From Paludibacteraceae bacterium (GTDB lineage Bacteria; Bacteroidota; Bacteroidia; Bacteroidales; Paludibacteraceae): a stretch of DNA of 64,000 nucleotides. Made by a program: the position numbers and the translations under genes. The stretch is from positions 1 through 64,000 of the forward strand of contig JAFSJN010000003.1 of NCBI GenBank assembly GCA_017439235.1, given 5' to 3'. The notes under the pieces were generated by a model that was not told the origin of the DNA, did no database searches, and saw only the letters and a list, made by a program, of their open reading frames with translations. Each line of letters starts with the position of its first letter. The first letter of the stretch is position 1. Below are positions 17,215-25,510 of the stretch, piece by piece.

Positions 17215-19062
17215 ATGGCAGAAAACAAATCTCTCCAGAACTTCGACTGGGATGCCTACGAGAAAGAATCAAAAGGCACACAAAACGAAGAACTCCTCTC
17301 AAAGTATGATGCTACCTTAAGTGCTATCAAGGACAACGAAGTCGTTGAGGGTACCGTTATGAGCATTAACAAACGCGAAGTAGTAGTAAACGTTGGTTTC
17401 AAGTCCGATGGTCTTGTTCCCGCTGCTGAATTCCGTTACAATCCTGACCTCAAGGTTGGTGATAAAGTAGAGGTGTATATCCAGAGCCAAGAGGATAAGA
17501 AAGGCCAACTCGTCCTCTCACACAAAGAAGCTCGTGCTTCTCGCGCCTGGGACCGTGTTAACGAGGCTTGCGACAATCAAGAGATCGTTAACGGTTATAT
17601 CAAATGTCGTACCAAAGGCGGCATGATCGTTGATGTACTCGGTATGGAAGCCTTCCTGCCCGGCAGTCAGATCGACGTGAAGCCCATCCGCGACTATGAT
17701 GTTTACGTTGGCAAGACTATGGAATTCAAGATCGTGAAGGTCAACCAAGAGTTCCGCAATGTCGTTGTTTCTCACAAAGCTCTTATCGAGGCTGAGTTGG
17801 AAGCACAAAAGAAAGAAATCGTCAGCAAGCTTGAGAAGGGTCAGGTACTGGAAGGTACCGTTAAGAACATTACCAACTACGGTGTGTTCATCGACCTGGG
17901 CGGCGTAGACGGTCTGATTCACATTACCGACCTGAGTTGGGGCCGCGTTTCCGATCCGAAGGAACTCGTGCAGCTTGACCAGAAGATTAACGTTGTTATC
18001 CTCGACTTTGATGAGGAGAAGAAACGTATCGCTCTGGGTCTCAAACAACTCACTCCTCATCCGTGGGATGCATTGGATCCGAACCTCAAAGTAGGAGACA
18101 AGGTACACGGTAAGGTAGTTGTGATGGCTGACTACGGAGCATTCGTAGAGGTTGCCGAAGGCGTTGAAGGTCTGGTACACGTCAGCGAGATGAGCTGGAG
18201 TCAGCACCTGCGCAGTGCTAATGACTTCCTCAAAGTAGGCGATGAGATTGATGCCGTTATCCTGACCCTCGACCGCGAGGAGCGCAAGATGTCACTCGGT
18301 ATCAAGCAACTCAAGGATGATCCTTGGCAGAACATCGAGAACAAGTACGCTGTTGGCAGCCGCCACTTCGCTAAGGTTCGCAACTTCACCAACTTTGGTG
18401 TATTTGTAGAGATCGAAGAAGGTGTAGACGGTCTGATTCACATCAGCGACTTGAGCTGGACCAAGAAGATCAAACACCCCAACGAGTTCACTCAGATTGG
18501 TGCACAGATTGAGGTAGTAGTATTGGAAATCGACAAGGAGAATCGTCGTTTGAGCTTGGGTCACAAGCAATTGGAAGAGAATCCTTGGGAGGAACTCGAG
18601 GCTAAGTTCGGTGTTGACACCGTTGTTGAGGGCAAGATCGTTGAACTCAGCGACAAAGGCGCCGTTGTAGCTCTTGAGGATGGCGTAGAAGGTTTCTGCA
18701 CCGCTCGTCACCTCCAGAAAGAGGACAAGACTCCCGCCGCTATGGGTGACACGATGACCTTCAAGGTAATCGAGTTCAACCGCGAGGCTAAACGCATCCT
18801 TCTCAGCCACCTCCGCACATGGGAGGAGCGCAAAGAGGCTCCTGCTAAAGAGACCAAGGCTGCTAAGAAAGAGGCTGCTCCTGAGATGCCGAAGGTAGAA
18901 AAGACCACTCTGGGTGACCTGAGTGTGCTGGCCGACCTGAAGGCTCAGATGGTTGCAGATGAAACTCCTAAGAAAGCTGCCAAGAAAGCTGAAGCTACCG
19001 AAGAAGCTCCTAAGGCAAAGAAAGCTACCAAGAAAGCCGCTAAGGCTGAAGAGGAAGCTTAA
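17215..19062 (+). CDS. rpsA: 30S ribosomal protein S1
   Basis: S1 binds mRNA at the 30S platform and helps unfold leaders, which is important in Bacteroidota that mostly lack Shine-Dalgarno pairing. The 615-aa protein contains about six S1 (OB-fold) repeats; the clearest are VKNITNYGVFIDLGGVDGLI, VVMADYGAFVEVAEGVEGLV and VRNFTNFGVFVEIEEGVDGL. Each ends in a helix of the type EKKRIALGLKQL. A lysine/alanine/glutamate-rich tail (about 545-615) follows the last repeat. The gene stands alone with its own strong promoter and a rho-independent terminator. The assignment is secure. Confidence 0.97.
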   Translation: MAENKSLQNFDWDAYEKESKGTQNEELLSKYDATLSAIKDNEVVEGTVMSINKREVVVNVGFKSDGLVPAAEFRYNPDLKVGDKVEVYIQSQEDKKGQLVLSHKEARASRAWDRVNEACDNQEIVNGYIKCRTKGGMIVDVLGMEAFLPGSQIDVKPIRDYDVYVGKTMEFKIVKVNQEFRNVVVSHKALIEAELEAQKKEIVSKLEKGQVLEGTVKNITNYGVFIDLGGVDGLIHITDLSWGRVSDPKELVQLDQKINVVILDFDEEKKRIALGLKQLTPHPWDALDPNLKVGDKVHGKVVVMADYGAFVEVAEGVEGLVHVSEMSWSQHLRSANDFLKVGDEIDAVILTLDREERKMSLGIKQLKDDPWQNIENKYAVGSRHFAKVRNFTNFGVFVEIEEGVDGLIHISDLSWTKKIKHPNEFTQIGAQIEVVVLEIDKENRRLSLGHKQLEENPWEELEAKFGVDTVVEGKIVELSDKGAVVALEDGVEGFCTARHLQKEDKTPAAMGDTMTFKVIEFNREAKRILLSHLRTWEERKEAPAKETKAAKKEAAPEMPKVEKTTLGDLSVLADLKAQMVADETPKKAAKKAEATEEAPKAKKATKKAAKAEEEA

Positions 19063-19082
19063 TCTAAGCTTGACTGCAACGA

Positions 19083-19115
19083 AAAAGGCAATCCGTAAGG
19101 GTTGCCTTTTATTCT
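19083..19115 (+). terminator. Rho-independent terminator of rpsA
   Basis: The stem AAAAGGCAAYCC pairs with GGGTTGCCTTTT around a GTAA loop (19083-19110) and is followed by the T-rich ATTCTTT. It lies 20 bp after the rpsA stop and just before the convergent M23 gene, whose stop is at 19122. Confidence 0.85.
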
Positions 19116-19121
19116 TTCCAC

Positions 19122-20339
19122 TTATTGTACCTTCAACTGAGGACGGCGCACGTTGACTATACTATCAAACTCAGCGCGAAGAGAAGCGGGTACCGGTTCT
19201 GCCGGTGGGGAGACCATCTTAAGGGGGTCGACAGGCGTGCCGCCTTTCCATACGCGGAAGTCAAGGTGCGGACCGGTAGAATGTCCAGAAGACCCCACAT
19301 AACCGATAACCTGCCCCTGCGACACGTGACGGCCCACCTCTATGCCCTGTCCATATTTCGACAGGTGCAGATAGGCTGTTGTATAGGTTGAATTATGACG
19401 AATCTTAACAGTATGCCCTCCGCCCCCTTTATATCCTTTTTCAATGACGACACCGTCACCGATAGTGACGACCGGTGTTCCGGCCGGTGCCGCATAGTCA
19501 ACTCCCGTATGAGGACGCACGACCTTATGAATAGGGTGCATGCGCGCGTATGTGAAGCGTGAGGAGATACGTTTATAGTTCAATGGAGCCTTAAGAAACG
19601 CCTTGCGAAGCGAGTTACCGGCTGCATCGTAGTAGTTATGGACATTACCCGACTCAAACCAGAATGCCTCCTGCCATTTTCTGCCGTGATAGAAATCGGC
19701 AGCATAGATACGACCTATACCTACGCGAGCTGAGTCGACATATTGTTCGTCATATAGTACACGTATCGAGTCACCGCGTTGCAGACCGAAGAAGTCAATC
19801 GTCCACGCATATATCTCACTCAACTCCAGCGCTAACTCTACAGGCAGATTATTTCCTACCATCGCATTCCACAAACTCGATTCTATCACCACCTCAGCCG
19901 TGCGCGTAATCGTCTGCACTGGCTTAACGATGCGCTCCACATGTAACGAATCGGTCAGGTGCAAGACAGCAGCCTCGCGGACTGAGGAACAATAGACCCA
20001 ATAGACTAAATGCTCACAGCCTACCGAATCCGTTTGATAAAAACAATAATAGGTCTTACCAGGACGAATAGAACGCACATCAAAGCGGTCACGAGGCAAG
20101 GTCGATATCTGTGCTATCTGCGAACGCGTAGCACCCTGACGATTGAAGATACCTCCCAATGTCTCACCCTCGCGCACAAAAGCCGTATCAATTCGAAACG
20201 AGTCAATAGGCAAGCCAAACTCGTACCTGACGGGCGGAGGCGTCTGCGTATCAGCACAAGACGAGCCACTCGTACAAGAATACAGAAATAGCGTACAAAA
20301 GGTAAGAAGAATTAAATTTGGGGATATTTTCTGAACCAT
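19122..20339 (-). CDS. M23-family peptidoglycan endopeptidase lipoprotein
   Basis: The 405-aa protein has a lipoprotein signal peptide with lipobox LYSC near residue 21. The C-terminal third is a LytM/M23 zinc peptidase with zinc ligands visible in HTGVDYAAPAG and GHSTGPHLDFRVW and the catalytic histidine region TAYLHLSKYG. The middle (about 50-230) resembles the OapA/LysM-like module that precedes M23 domains in MepM-type enzymes (EGETLGGIFNRQG). It probably cleaves peptidoglycan cross-links during growth. Its start lies within the end of the upstream GT2 gene (28-bp overlap), suggesting coupling. Confidence 0.93.
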   Translation of the reverse strand: MVQKISPNLILLTFCTLFLYSCTSGSSCADTQTPPPVRYEFGLPIDSFRIDTAFVREGETLGGIFNRQGATRSQIAQISTLPRDRFDVRSIRPGKTYYCFYQTDSVGCEHLVYWVYCSSVREAAVLHLTDSLHVERIVKPVQTITRTAEVVIESSLWNAMVGNNLPVELALELSEIYAWTIDFFGLQRGDSIRVLYDEQYVDSARVGIGRIYAADFYHGRKWQEAFWFESGNVHNYYDAAGNSLRKAFLKAPLNYKRISSRFTYARMHPIHKVVRPHTGVDYAAPAGTPVVTIGDGVVIEKGYKGGGGHTVKIRHNSTYTTAYLHLSKYGQGIEVGRHVSQGQVIGYVGSSGHSTGPHLDFRVWKGGTPVDPLKMVSPPAEPVPASLRAEFDSIVNVRRPQLKVQ

Positions 20340-21046
20340 GAGGAAAGTTTTAATCGGATGACGCCAAGCAAAGCCTCAGAGAAGATTCCACCGGACATCT
20401 TACTCGTACCCAACTGGCGATTGACAAAGATAATTGGTACTTCGCAAATGCGGAAACCTATCTTGTAAGCCGTGAACTTCATCTCAATCTGGAAAGCATA
20501 TCCTTTGAAGCGAATCTTATCCAGTTCTATCGTCTCCAGTACACGCCTAGTGTAACACATAAATCCGGCCGTTGTATCGCGGATATCAACGCCCAGTACC
20601 GTGCGCACATACTTGGAGGCAAAATAGGACATCAACACACGTCCCATAGGCCAGTTGACCACATTGACACCCGTAATATACCTACTACCTATCGCCACAT
20701 CCGCGCCTCCGTTGGCGCAAGCGTCATAGAGTTTAAGCAAGTCCTGCGGGTTGTGCGAAAAGTCGGCATCCATCTCAAAGACATAGTCATAACCATGCTC
20801 GATGGCCCATTTAAAACCGCATATATAAGCCGTTCCCAGTCCCTGTTTACCGGAACGCTCTACAATAAACAGTTTGTCCTTGCACGTACTTTCCATCAGT
20901 CGTTTGACAATCTCGGCCGTACCATCGGGCGAACCATCATCAATAACGAGCACATGAAACTCGATAGGCAGATTCATGACCGCGGAGATAATCGCTTCGA
21001 TATTCTCCTTTTCGTTATAAGTAGGTATAATAACAAGTCGGGACAT
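20312..21046 (-). CDS. Polyprenol-phosphate mannosyltransferase-like GT2
   Basis: The 244-aa GT-A glycosyltransferase resembles dolichyl-/polyprenyl-phosphate mannose synthases. It has LVIIPTYNEKENIEAII at the N-terminus, VIDDGSPDGTAEIV, the metal-binding MDADFSHNP and QLGTSKMSGGIFSEAL near the end. No C-terminal membrane anchor is visible, which fits the soluble form. The likely reaction is transfer of a hexose from a nucleotide sugar to a polyprenyl phosphate for export of glycans. It overlaps the M23 gene by 28 bp. Confidence 0.9.
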   Translation of the reverse strand: MSRLVIIPTYNEKENIEAIISAVMNLPIEFHVLVIDDGSPDGTAEIVKRLMESTCKDKLFIVERSGKQGLGTAYICGFKWAIEHGYDYVFEMDADFSHNPQDLLKLYDACANGGADVAIGSRYITGVNVVNWPMGRVLMSYFASKYVRTVLGVDIRDTTAGFMCYTRRVLETIELDKIRFKGYAFQIEMKFTAYKIGFRICEVPIIFVNRQLGTSKMSGGIFSEALLGVIRLKLSSWFRKYPQI

Positions 21047-21078
21047 GGGTATTTCGATTAGGGATTATAGATTTTCAA
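21047..21078 (-). repeat. GATTAGGGATT-type spacer
   Basis: The short gap between the YycJ-like and GT2 genes contains CGATTAGGGATTATAGATTTT and AATTAGGGATG, another case of the GATTTAGGATTT-like words that fill gaps in this window. No promoter motif is seen. Confidence 0.35.
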
Positions 21079-21918
21079 TTAGGGATGTATGATTTGGTCG
21101 TTGAGTTCGTAGACGGGACTGGGCGTCAAACGTGCCAAAGGAGTGACAAATAAATCTTGCCCAACTACGATATCCGATTCCGCCAATATAGACGATATCG
21201 TTTGCATCGCCACATCGGGATCATTATTCTCACGGCTAAGGTGACATAGGAACACATTTCGGAGTCCTATATGGAAATTGTCGCGCAACAACTGGCCGCA
21301 GGTTACATTACTCTGGTGCCCTCGCGGCGAAAGGATACGCTCCTTCAGATAGGTAGGATACGGGCCGTTCAGCAGCAACTGCTCGTCATGATTGGCTTCA
21401 ATAACCAAATGATTAGCTGTCTGTATATATGCCGTCATCTGTTCGTTAGGCGTACCGCAGTCGGTAGCTATCATAAAACGTTGTCCGAGGTAATCGATGA
21501 CATAGCCCAAGCAATCCGTTGAGTCGTGACTGATGCCAAAGGTAGTAATCTGCATACCGTCCATACCATACAACTCAAAGGGCATGCCTTTCTCAAAATA
21601 CCGACGCGAAGTACGCAGTTTCTCGCGGACGCCATAGTTGCAATCTATTCCCTCGTGTATCGCGCGCGTAGTATATATAGGTAAGTGCACCCGTTCGCCC
21701 AACGTACCTACGGCACGAATATGGTCAGCGTGGTCGTGGGTGATGAGCACGGCACGGATAGCCGAGAAGTCAAGATTCATATCCCTAAGGTCACGCTGGA
21801 TAGTACGCGCAGAAATGCCCGCATCAATCAAGATTCCTTGATGCGGTGTGCCTAGATAATAGCAATTACCGCTGCTACCTGAGGCAAAACAGCGAAATAT
21901 GAGTTTCTCCGACTCCAT
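21079..21918 (-). CDS. MBL-fold hydrolase, YycJ/WalJ-like
   Basis: The 279-aa protein is a metallo-beta-lactamase-fold phosphoesterase. It begins with FRCFASGSSGNCYYL, the hallmark N-terminus of YycJ proteins, then ILIDAGIS and the metal-binding THDHADH. Further ligands are in IATDCGTP and the C-terminal CHLSRENNDP. YycJ homologues have been linked to DNA repair or cell-wall regulation; the exact substrate is uncertain. The ATG is 13 nt downstream of a strong hairpin that may terminate the tRNA-Val transcript. Confidence 0.92.
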   Translation of the reverse strand: MESEKLIFRCFASGSSGNCYYLGTPHQGILIDAGISARTIQRDLRDMNLDFSAIRAVLITHDHADHIRAVGTLGERVHLPIYTTRAIHEGIDCNYGVREKLRTSRRYFEKGMPFELYGMDGMQITTFGISHDSTDCLGYVIDYLGQRFMIATDCGTPNEQMTAYIQTANHLVIEANHDEQLLLNGPYPTYLKERILSPRGHQSNVTCGQLLRDNFHIGLRNVFLCHLSRENNDPDVAMQTISSILAESDIVVGQDLFVTPLARLTPSPVYELNDQIIHP

Positions 21919-21930
21919 TTACTAAAGCGA

Positions 21931-21959
21931 AGAGGACCGGCCATGTTAGCCAGTCCTCT
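21931..21959 (-). terminator. Hairpin between tRNA-Val and the YycJ gene
   Basis: AGAGGACCGGCC (21931-21942) pairs with GCCAGTCCTCT (21949-21959) with one or two mismatches. It lies directly downstream of tRNA-Val in the direction of transcription. The T-tract after the stem is weak (TCGCTTT), so termination may be partial, with read-through into the YycJ gene. Confidence 0.45.
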
Positions 21960-21964
21960 GCTGT

Positions 21965-22038
21965 GGGCGTTGACGGATTCGAACCGCCGACCCTCTGCTT
22001 GTAGGGCAGATGCTCTAAACCAGCTGAGCTAAACGCCC
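21965..22038 (-). tRNA. tRNA-Val (anticodon UAC) with C33
   Basis: The cloverleaf is complete: acceptor GGGCGTT/AACGCCC, D stem GCTC/GAGC, anticodon stem TCTGC/GCAGA, T stem GGCGG/CCGTC with loop TTCGAAT. The anticodon loop reads CCTACAA, giving anticodon TAC (Val). Position 33, which is almost universally U, is C here. The CCA end is not encoded (the plus-strand flank implies CAG after the discriminator A). A promoter lies 21 nt upstream, so it looks expressed. Confidence 0.93.
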
Positions 22039-22058
22039 TTTCATTTCGAAAGCGGTTG

Positions 22059-22090
22059 CAAAGGTACTGCTTTTTTTCGATATGACCAAA
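22059..22090 (-). promoter_or_regulatory. Promoter of tRNA-Val
   Basis: Minus-strand TTTG (complement of 22087-22090), 20-nt spacer and TACCTTTG (complement of 22059-22066), ending 21 nt before the tRNA. The 3' part of the spacer (AAAAAAAGCAG) is identical to that of the tRNA-Cys and initiator tRNA promoters in this window. Confidence 0.85.
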
Positions 22091-22108
22091 TATTTTTGCA
22101 AAAAAATG

Positions 22109-22777
22109 CTATTTGAGGTGCATTTTTTTGAAATTCCAGTTCCAAAAGGCCGTTTTTTCCAATTTAGGCACCGCAAATAGGAGCAGCAAAGTCGTCACTA
22201 CGCCCAATATAACACCTGCGAAAATATCTTCCGCGAAGTGTTGACTGAGGTAGATACGCGAATAAGCTCCTAATACGGCCATCAAGAAAAACAGCGCGCT
22301 CCACGGCCAGGCTTTCCAATCTTTTTTATCACAAGCCATCAAAGCCAGCACAAAAAACATAGCGAAGAAGGTAGTAGTATGTCCGGAAGGACAAGAATAC
22401 CATTTACTCAACGTCACACCGTCCACGAATGGCAGTTGCACATCGGGATAGAACTTCTCAAAAAACTTATATGGCCTATCGGTATCAAAGACATACTTAA
22501 GGCGCTGAGCTATCAGTCCGCTAACCACTACATCGGTGAGTAGGAAGGTTGCCCAACCGGCTTTATAGAAGAGTAGTCCAAAGACCACCACATAAGGTAC
22601 CCATTCGCCGACGTAGGTATAATAACGGAAAAAGAAGTCTCCAGCTGCATTGTGGCAACTATTCATCCACAAGTGCAGTTCTGCCTTATCCCATGTCAGC
22701 AGCCACCAGCCCAGTACTGCGAGCAGTACCAGGCTGAGAGCCACAAAAGGTATAGCGTTTATGAACCAACGTCTCAT
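22109..22777 (-). CDS. PAP2-family membrane phosphatase
   Basis: The 222-aa membrane protein has the three PAP2 signature motifs: KYVFDTDRP, CPSGHTT and SRIYLSQHFAEDI. About five to six transmembrane helices surround them. Such enzymes dephosphorylate undecaprenyl pyrophosphate, phosphatidic acid or lipid A phosphates at the periplasmic face. The gene begins one base after the stop of the large surface-protein gene and so is the last gene of that operon. The substrate is not determined. Confidence 0.92.
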   Translation of the reverse strand: MRRWFINAIPFVALSLVLLAVLGWWLLTWDKAELHLWMNSCHNAAGDFFFRYYTYVGEWVPYVVVFGLLFYKAGWATFLLTDVVVSGLIAQRLKYVFDTDRPYKFFEKFYPDVQLPFVDGVTLSKWYSCPSGHTTTFFAMFFVLALMACDKKDWKAWPWSALFFLMAVLGAYSRIYLSQHFAEDIFAGVILGVVTTLLLLFAVPKLEKTAFWNWNFKKMHLK

Positions 22778-22778
22778 C

Positions 22779-25460
22779 TTATTCTACTCTTTCGCCGAGC
22801 GAGTTATAAGTATGTCCGCCGGTGGTGATGACGAGTTGTCCGTTGCGGAGTTCTTTCTTAGGAGCATTCGTCGGTGAATCTTCACGGAAAGGATTCTCGC
22901 GCGCCTGTACAACGCAATCGCATGAGCGGATCGTCACGCCCTTATCCGTCAAGTCTACACTTAGACGCGTGCCGGCAGGGATGACCTGTTCGGTATAGTA
23001 AACCGAAGTAGTATACCCCGGAGCTAAGACATCGTTTACATACCATTGATAGGCGGTGAAGTGGTACTTCTCATTCTCGCGGGCATTGACACGTACAGCT
23101 ACCATATTATCGTACTTCTGCTGCAGGATAGATGACGGATAAGGCACCTTGAGTTGGAAGGAGAAGGTTAGCGTAGAATCGCATATCGTATCTTGAACGG
23201 TCACTACGCAAGGTATCTGTCCTACCTCCAACACATTGGCGGAAATAGCCAGTCTATGATTATCCTGATCATTGGTAAGCGTAAAGGTTTGCTCGTTGTA
23301 GGTCAGTGTGGGATCCACCAACTCTCCCTTAGTATAATTGTAGGGAATATAAATCAAGTCCGACTCGGAGCACAAACCTTGTATGACATTATCCATTGTC
23401 ATCTTCAGGCATGTCACCACCGTCAGGTGCAGCACGACAACACTATCGCAGTGGTCCATATTGGTGAGGGTATCGGTATAAATACCTGAGGTCTCGATAC
23501 GCTCTCCGGCAAACCAATACTCATCATGAGCGCGTACGTAGAGGTGCATATCAGGCGAAGGTTGTCCTACGTGCAGGTTGTAGATATGAATGGTATCACA
23601 ATCATCCATTCCTGTGATGATTGTTGTATCGTTGTTGTATATCTTGCCATCGTATGCCCAAGGCTCACCTGCGCACAGGTTGGTCTGCTCACGCACCGTA
23701 TCAGGACGATTGACATAGAACGAGAAATGCACCGCTTCAGGAGGATATACCGTATCCGGGCACTCTTTATGGGCGTACAACTTAGCCGTAACATCGTACC
23801 ATCCCGGGGAGTCGTACTGGTGAGAGACTACCGCCGGACCATTCTCTTCCGTCACGCCATCACCAAAGTCCCAGTCTACCTTGTCTATAATGGTTGCACC
23901 TGCTTCGGCACTGAATTCAAGGCTATCGTTGAGGCAATAGAAGGTAGAAGAACGTGCGCCATCTTCAAACACCTGATCACCGACGGTGATGTTGCCTAAC
24001 TTAACGGCTGACGAACCTGCCGAATAGGAATACGATTCTTGTCGTCCGTTTCCGTATACGTGTGCTATAAAACCGGAAGGACAGGTCAAGGTGAACACCT
24101 TATCGGCCTGTGCATCTACCGAGTTGCAAATCTGTTGACGGGCATAAGAATATTCTGTACCGGCTACCGGAGTGAACGTCAAGGCTATACCATTAGGATT
24201 GCTGCGGGATACGAGACGCACCTTATCGGCATCTTTAGTAAGAACAACAATATTCACATTGTGTGTATTCGTATTGTTAGTAGGACATACACCGAAGGTA
24301 ATCTTATGGATGCGCTGCTCCAGCGGCGAGATCCACACCATTGATGGATCACCTTCCTGGCCGGATATTACTTCTGTAGGTATCGGGCTACTACTATCGT
24401 AGGTATTAGTGTACTTCTCACTGACATCATAACTATATACAGCACAGGGACACGACGTCTTAATATAATGTGCAACACCTTTATACACATCGGGTATCGG
24501 TAGATTGGCGCCGCTGAGTTTTTGGGTTACCTTAGTCAAGTTGGCTGTTCCTTCAGATACTTCAAACTCGTAGGTCTCACCGGCATTAATGGTCTTGACT
24601 GGCCGCTTGGAATTGTCCACATATATCTGCGTTCCATCTTCCATCGCGGTGACGCGGACGCGGTTAGCATCCTTATGGAGCGAACGGGTCACTACAAACT
24701 CCGTTCCCCAATAGTCTACCGGCATGGCCTGCTCATAAGTCAAGTCACGTGCGGATATCTCACCCGGCACATCGGTACATACATCACCATTGAACACCGC
24801 TATCGGTTTATCGGCCACGATATGCGTACCCGAAGCACTTATCTTGTCGGCACCCACATAGTAGTACACCTGTCCTTGCTTGAGGGTGATGGTCTGAGGT
24901 GACTTAGCGCCATAGGGTGTAATCTTCACCGTAGTCGTACCGGAGGCTGTAGCCAAGACAGAATAGGAACTCCAGGAGGTATTATCCTTATGATCATACG
25001 GCGGATAGTCCTGAACATAGTACTCGGTTTGCAGTATCTGAGTAGGCAGTACAACAGAGGCATCGAAAGAAAATTCAAAACGGATAGCCGCAAAGAGGGA
25101 TATATCCTCTGTAGAGGTTACTTGCAAACCGGTAGGCAGCGTCTTTCCGTTTACAGCAGCCTTAGTATCACCCGGCCACCATTCGCTGACGGGTATATCC
25201 CTAATTTCGAACCAGTTATCAGCACTCACCGAATAGGTGTTGGTGAAGTTGGTGTTTGGATTAGAAACCGTTACCTTGCAGTCTTTCTTGGCAGATACAG
25301 CCAGGAACAACTCACGACCTGTGGTCGCGGCGTCAGGTGCAGAAGCAAAGGTCAGTGCTACCCAGAAGTCACGTCCTTCGGTAGATACTTGAGCCGCAGC
25401 AGGGGTAGACAAGCCCAAGAATACGGCTGCGAGTAAGAATACAATCGTTATCTTTTTCAT
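22779..25460 (-). CDS. Surface protein: IgGFc-binding-type N-terminus, PKD domain, short C-terminal tag
   Basis: The 893-aa protein has a signal peptide (KKITIVFLLAAVFLGLSTPAAAQ). A long N-terminal module beginning STEGRDFWVALTF follows (about 25-490), matching the IgGFc-binding protein family of Bacteroidota surface proteins. A PKD-like domain (about 530-590, VDWDFGDGVTEENG) comes next, then two Cys-containing repeats with the pattern CDTIHIYNLHV and CDSVVVLHLTV. The protein ends ELRNGQLVITTGGHTYNS-LGERVE, a short tag also seen on two other proteins here. It is probably displayed on the outer membrane or secreted. It is the third gene of an operon with a similar surface protein and an OmpA porin. 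The binding partner is unknown. Confidence 0.88.
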   Translation of the reverse strand: MKKITIVFLLAAVFLGLSTPAAAQVSTEGRDFWVALTFASAPDAATTGRELFLAVSAKKDCKVTVSNPNTNFTNTYSVSADNWFEIRDIPVSEWWPGDTKAAVNGKTLPTGLQVTSTEDISLFAAIRFEFSFDASVVLPTQILQTEYYVQDYPPYDHKDNTSWSSYSVLATASGTTTVKITPYGAKSPQTITLKQGQVYYYVGADKISASGTHIVADKPIAVFNGDVCTDVPGEISARDLTYEQAMPVDYWGTEFVVTRSLHKDANRVRVTAMEDGTQIYVDNSKRPVKTINAGETYEFEVSEGTANLTKVTQKLSGANLPIPDVYKGVAHYIKTSCPCAVYSYDVSEKYTNTYDSSSPIPTEVISGQEGDPSMVWISPLEQRIHKITFGVCPTNNTNTHNVNIVVLTKDADKVRLVSRSNPNGIALTFTPVAGTEYSYARQQICNSVDAQADKVFTLTCPSGFIAHVYGNGRQESYSYSAGSSAVKLGNITVGDQVFEDGARSSTFYCLNDSLEFSAEAGATIIDKVDWDFGDGVTEENGPAVVSHQYDSPGWYDVTAKLYAHKECPDTVYPPEAVHFSFYVNRPDTVREQTNLCAGEPWAYDGKIYNNDTTIITGMDDCDTIHIYNLHVGQPSPDMHLYVRAHDEYWFAGERIETSGIYTDTLTNMDHCDSVVVLHLTVVTCLKMTMDNVIQGLCSESDLIYIPYNYTKGELVDPTLTYNEQTFTLTNDQDNHRLAISANVLEVGQIPCVVTVQDTICDSTLTFSFQLKVPYPSSILQQKYDNMVAVRVNARENEKYHFTAYQWYVNDVLAPGYTTSVYYTEQVIPAGTRLSVDLTDKGVTIRSCDCVVQARENPFREDSPTNAPKKELRNGQLVITTGGHTYNSLGERVE

Positions 25461-25510
25461 TGTAGTGATAGTTTACAAAATCTCCATTAGCTTAAAAGCT
25501 ATTCTCCATA

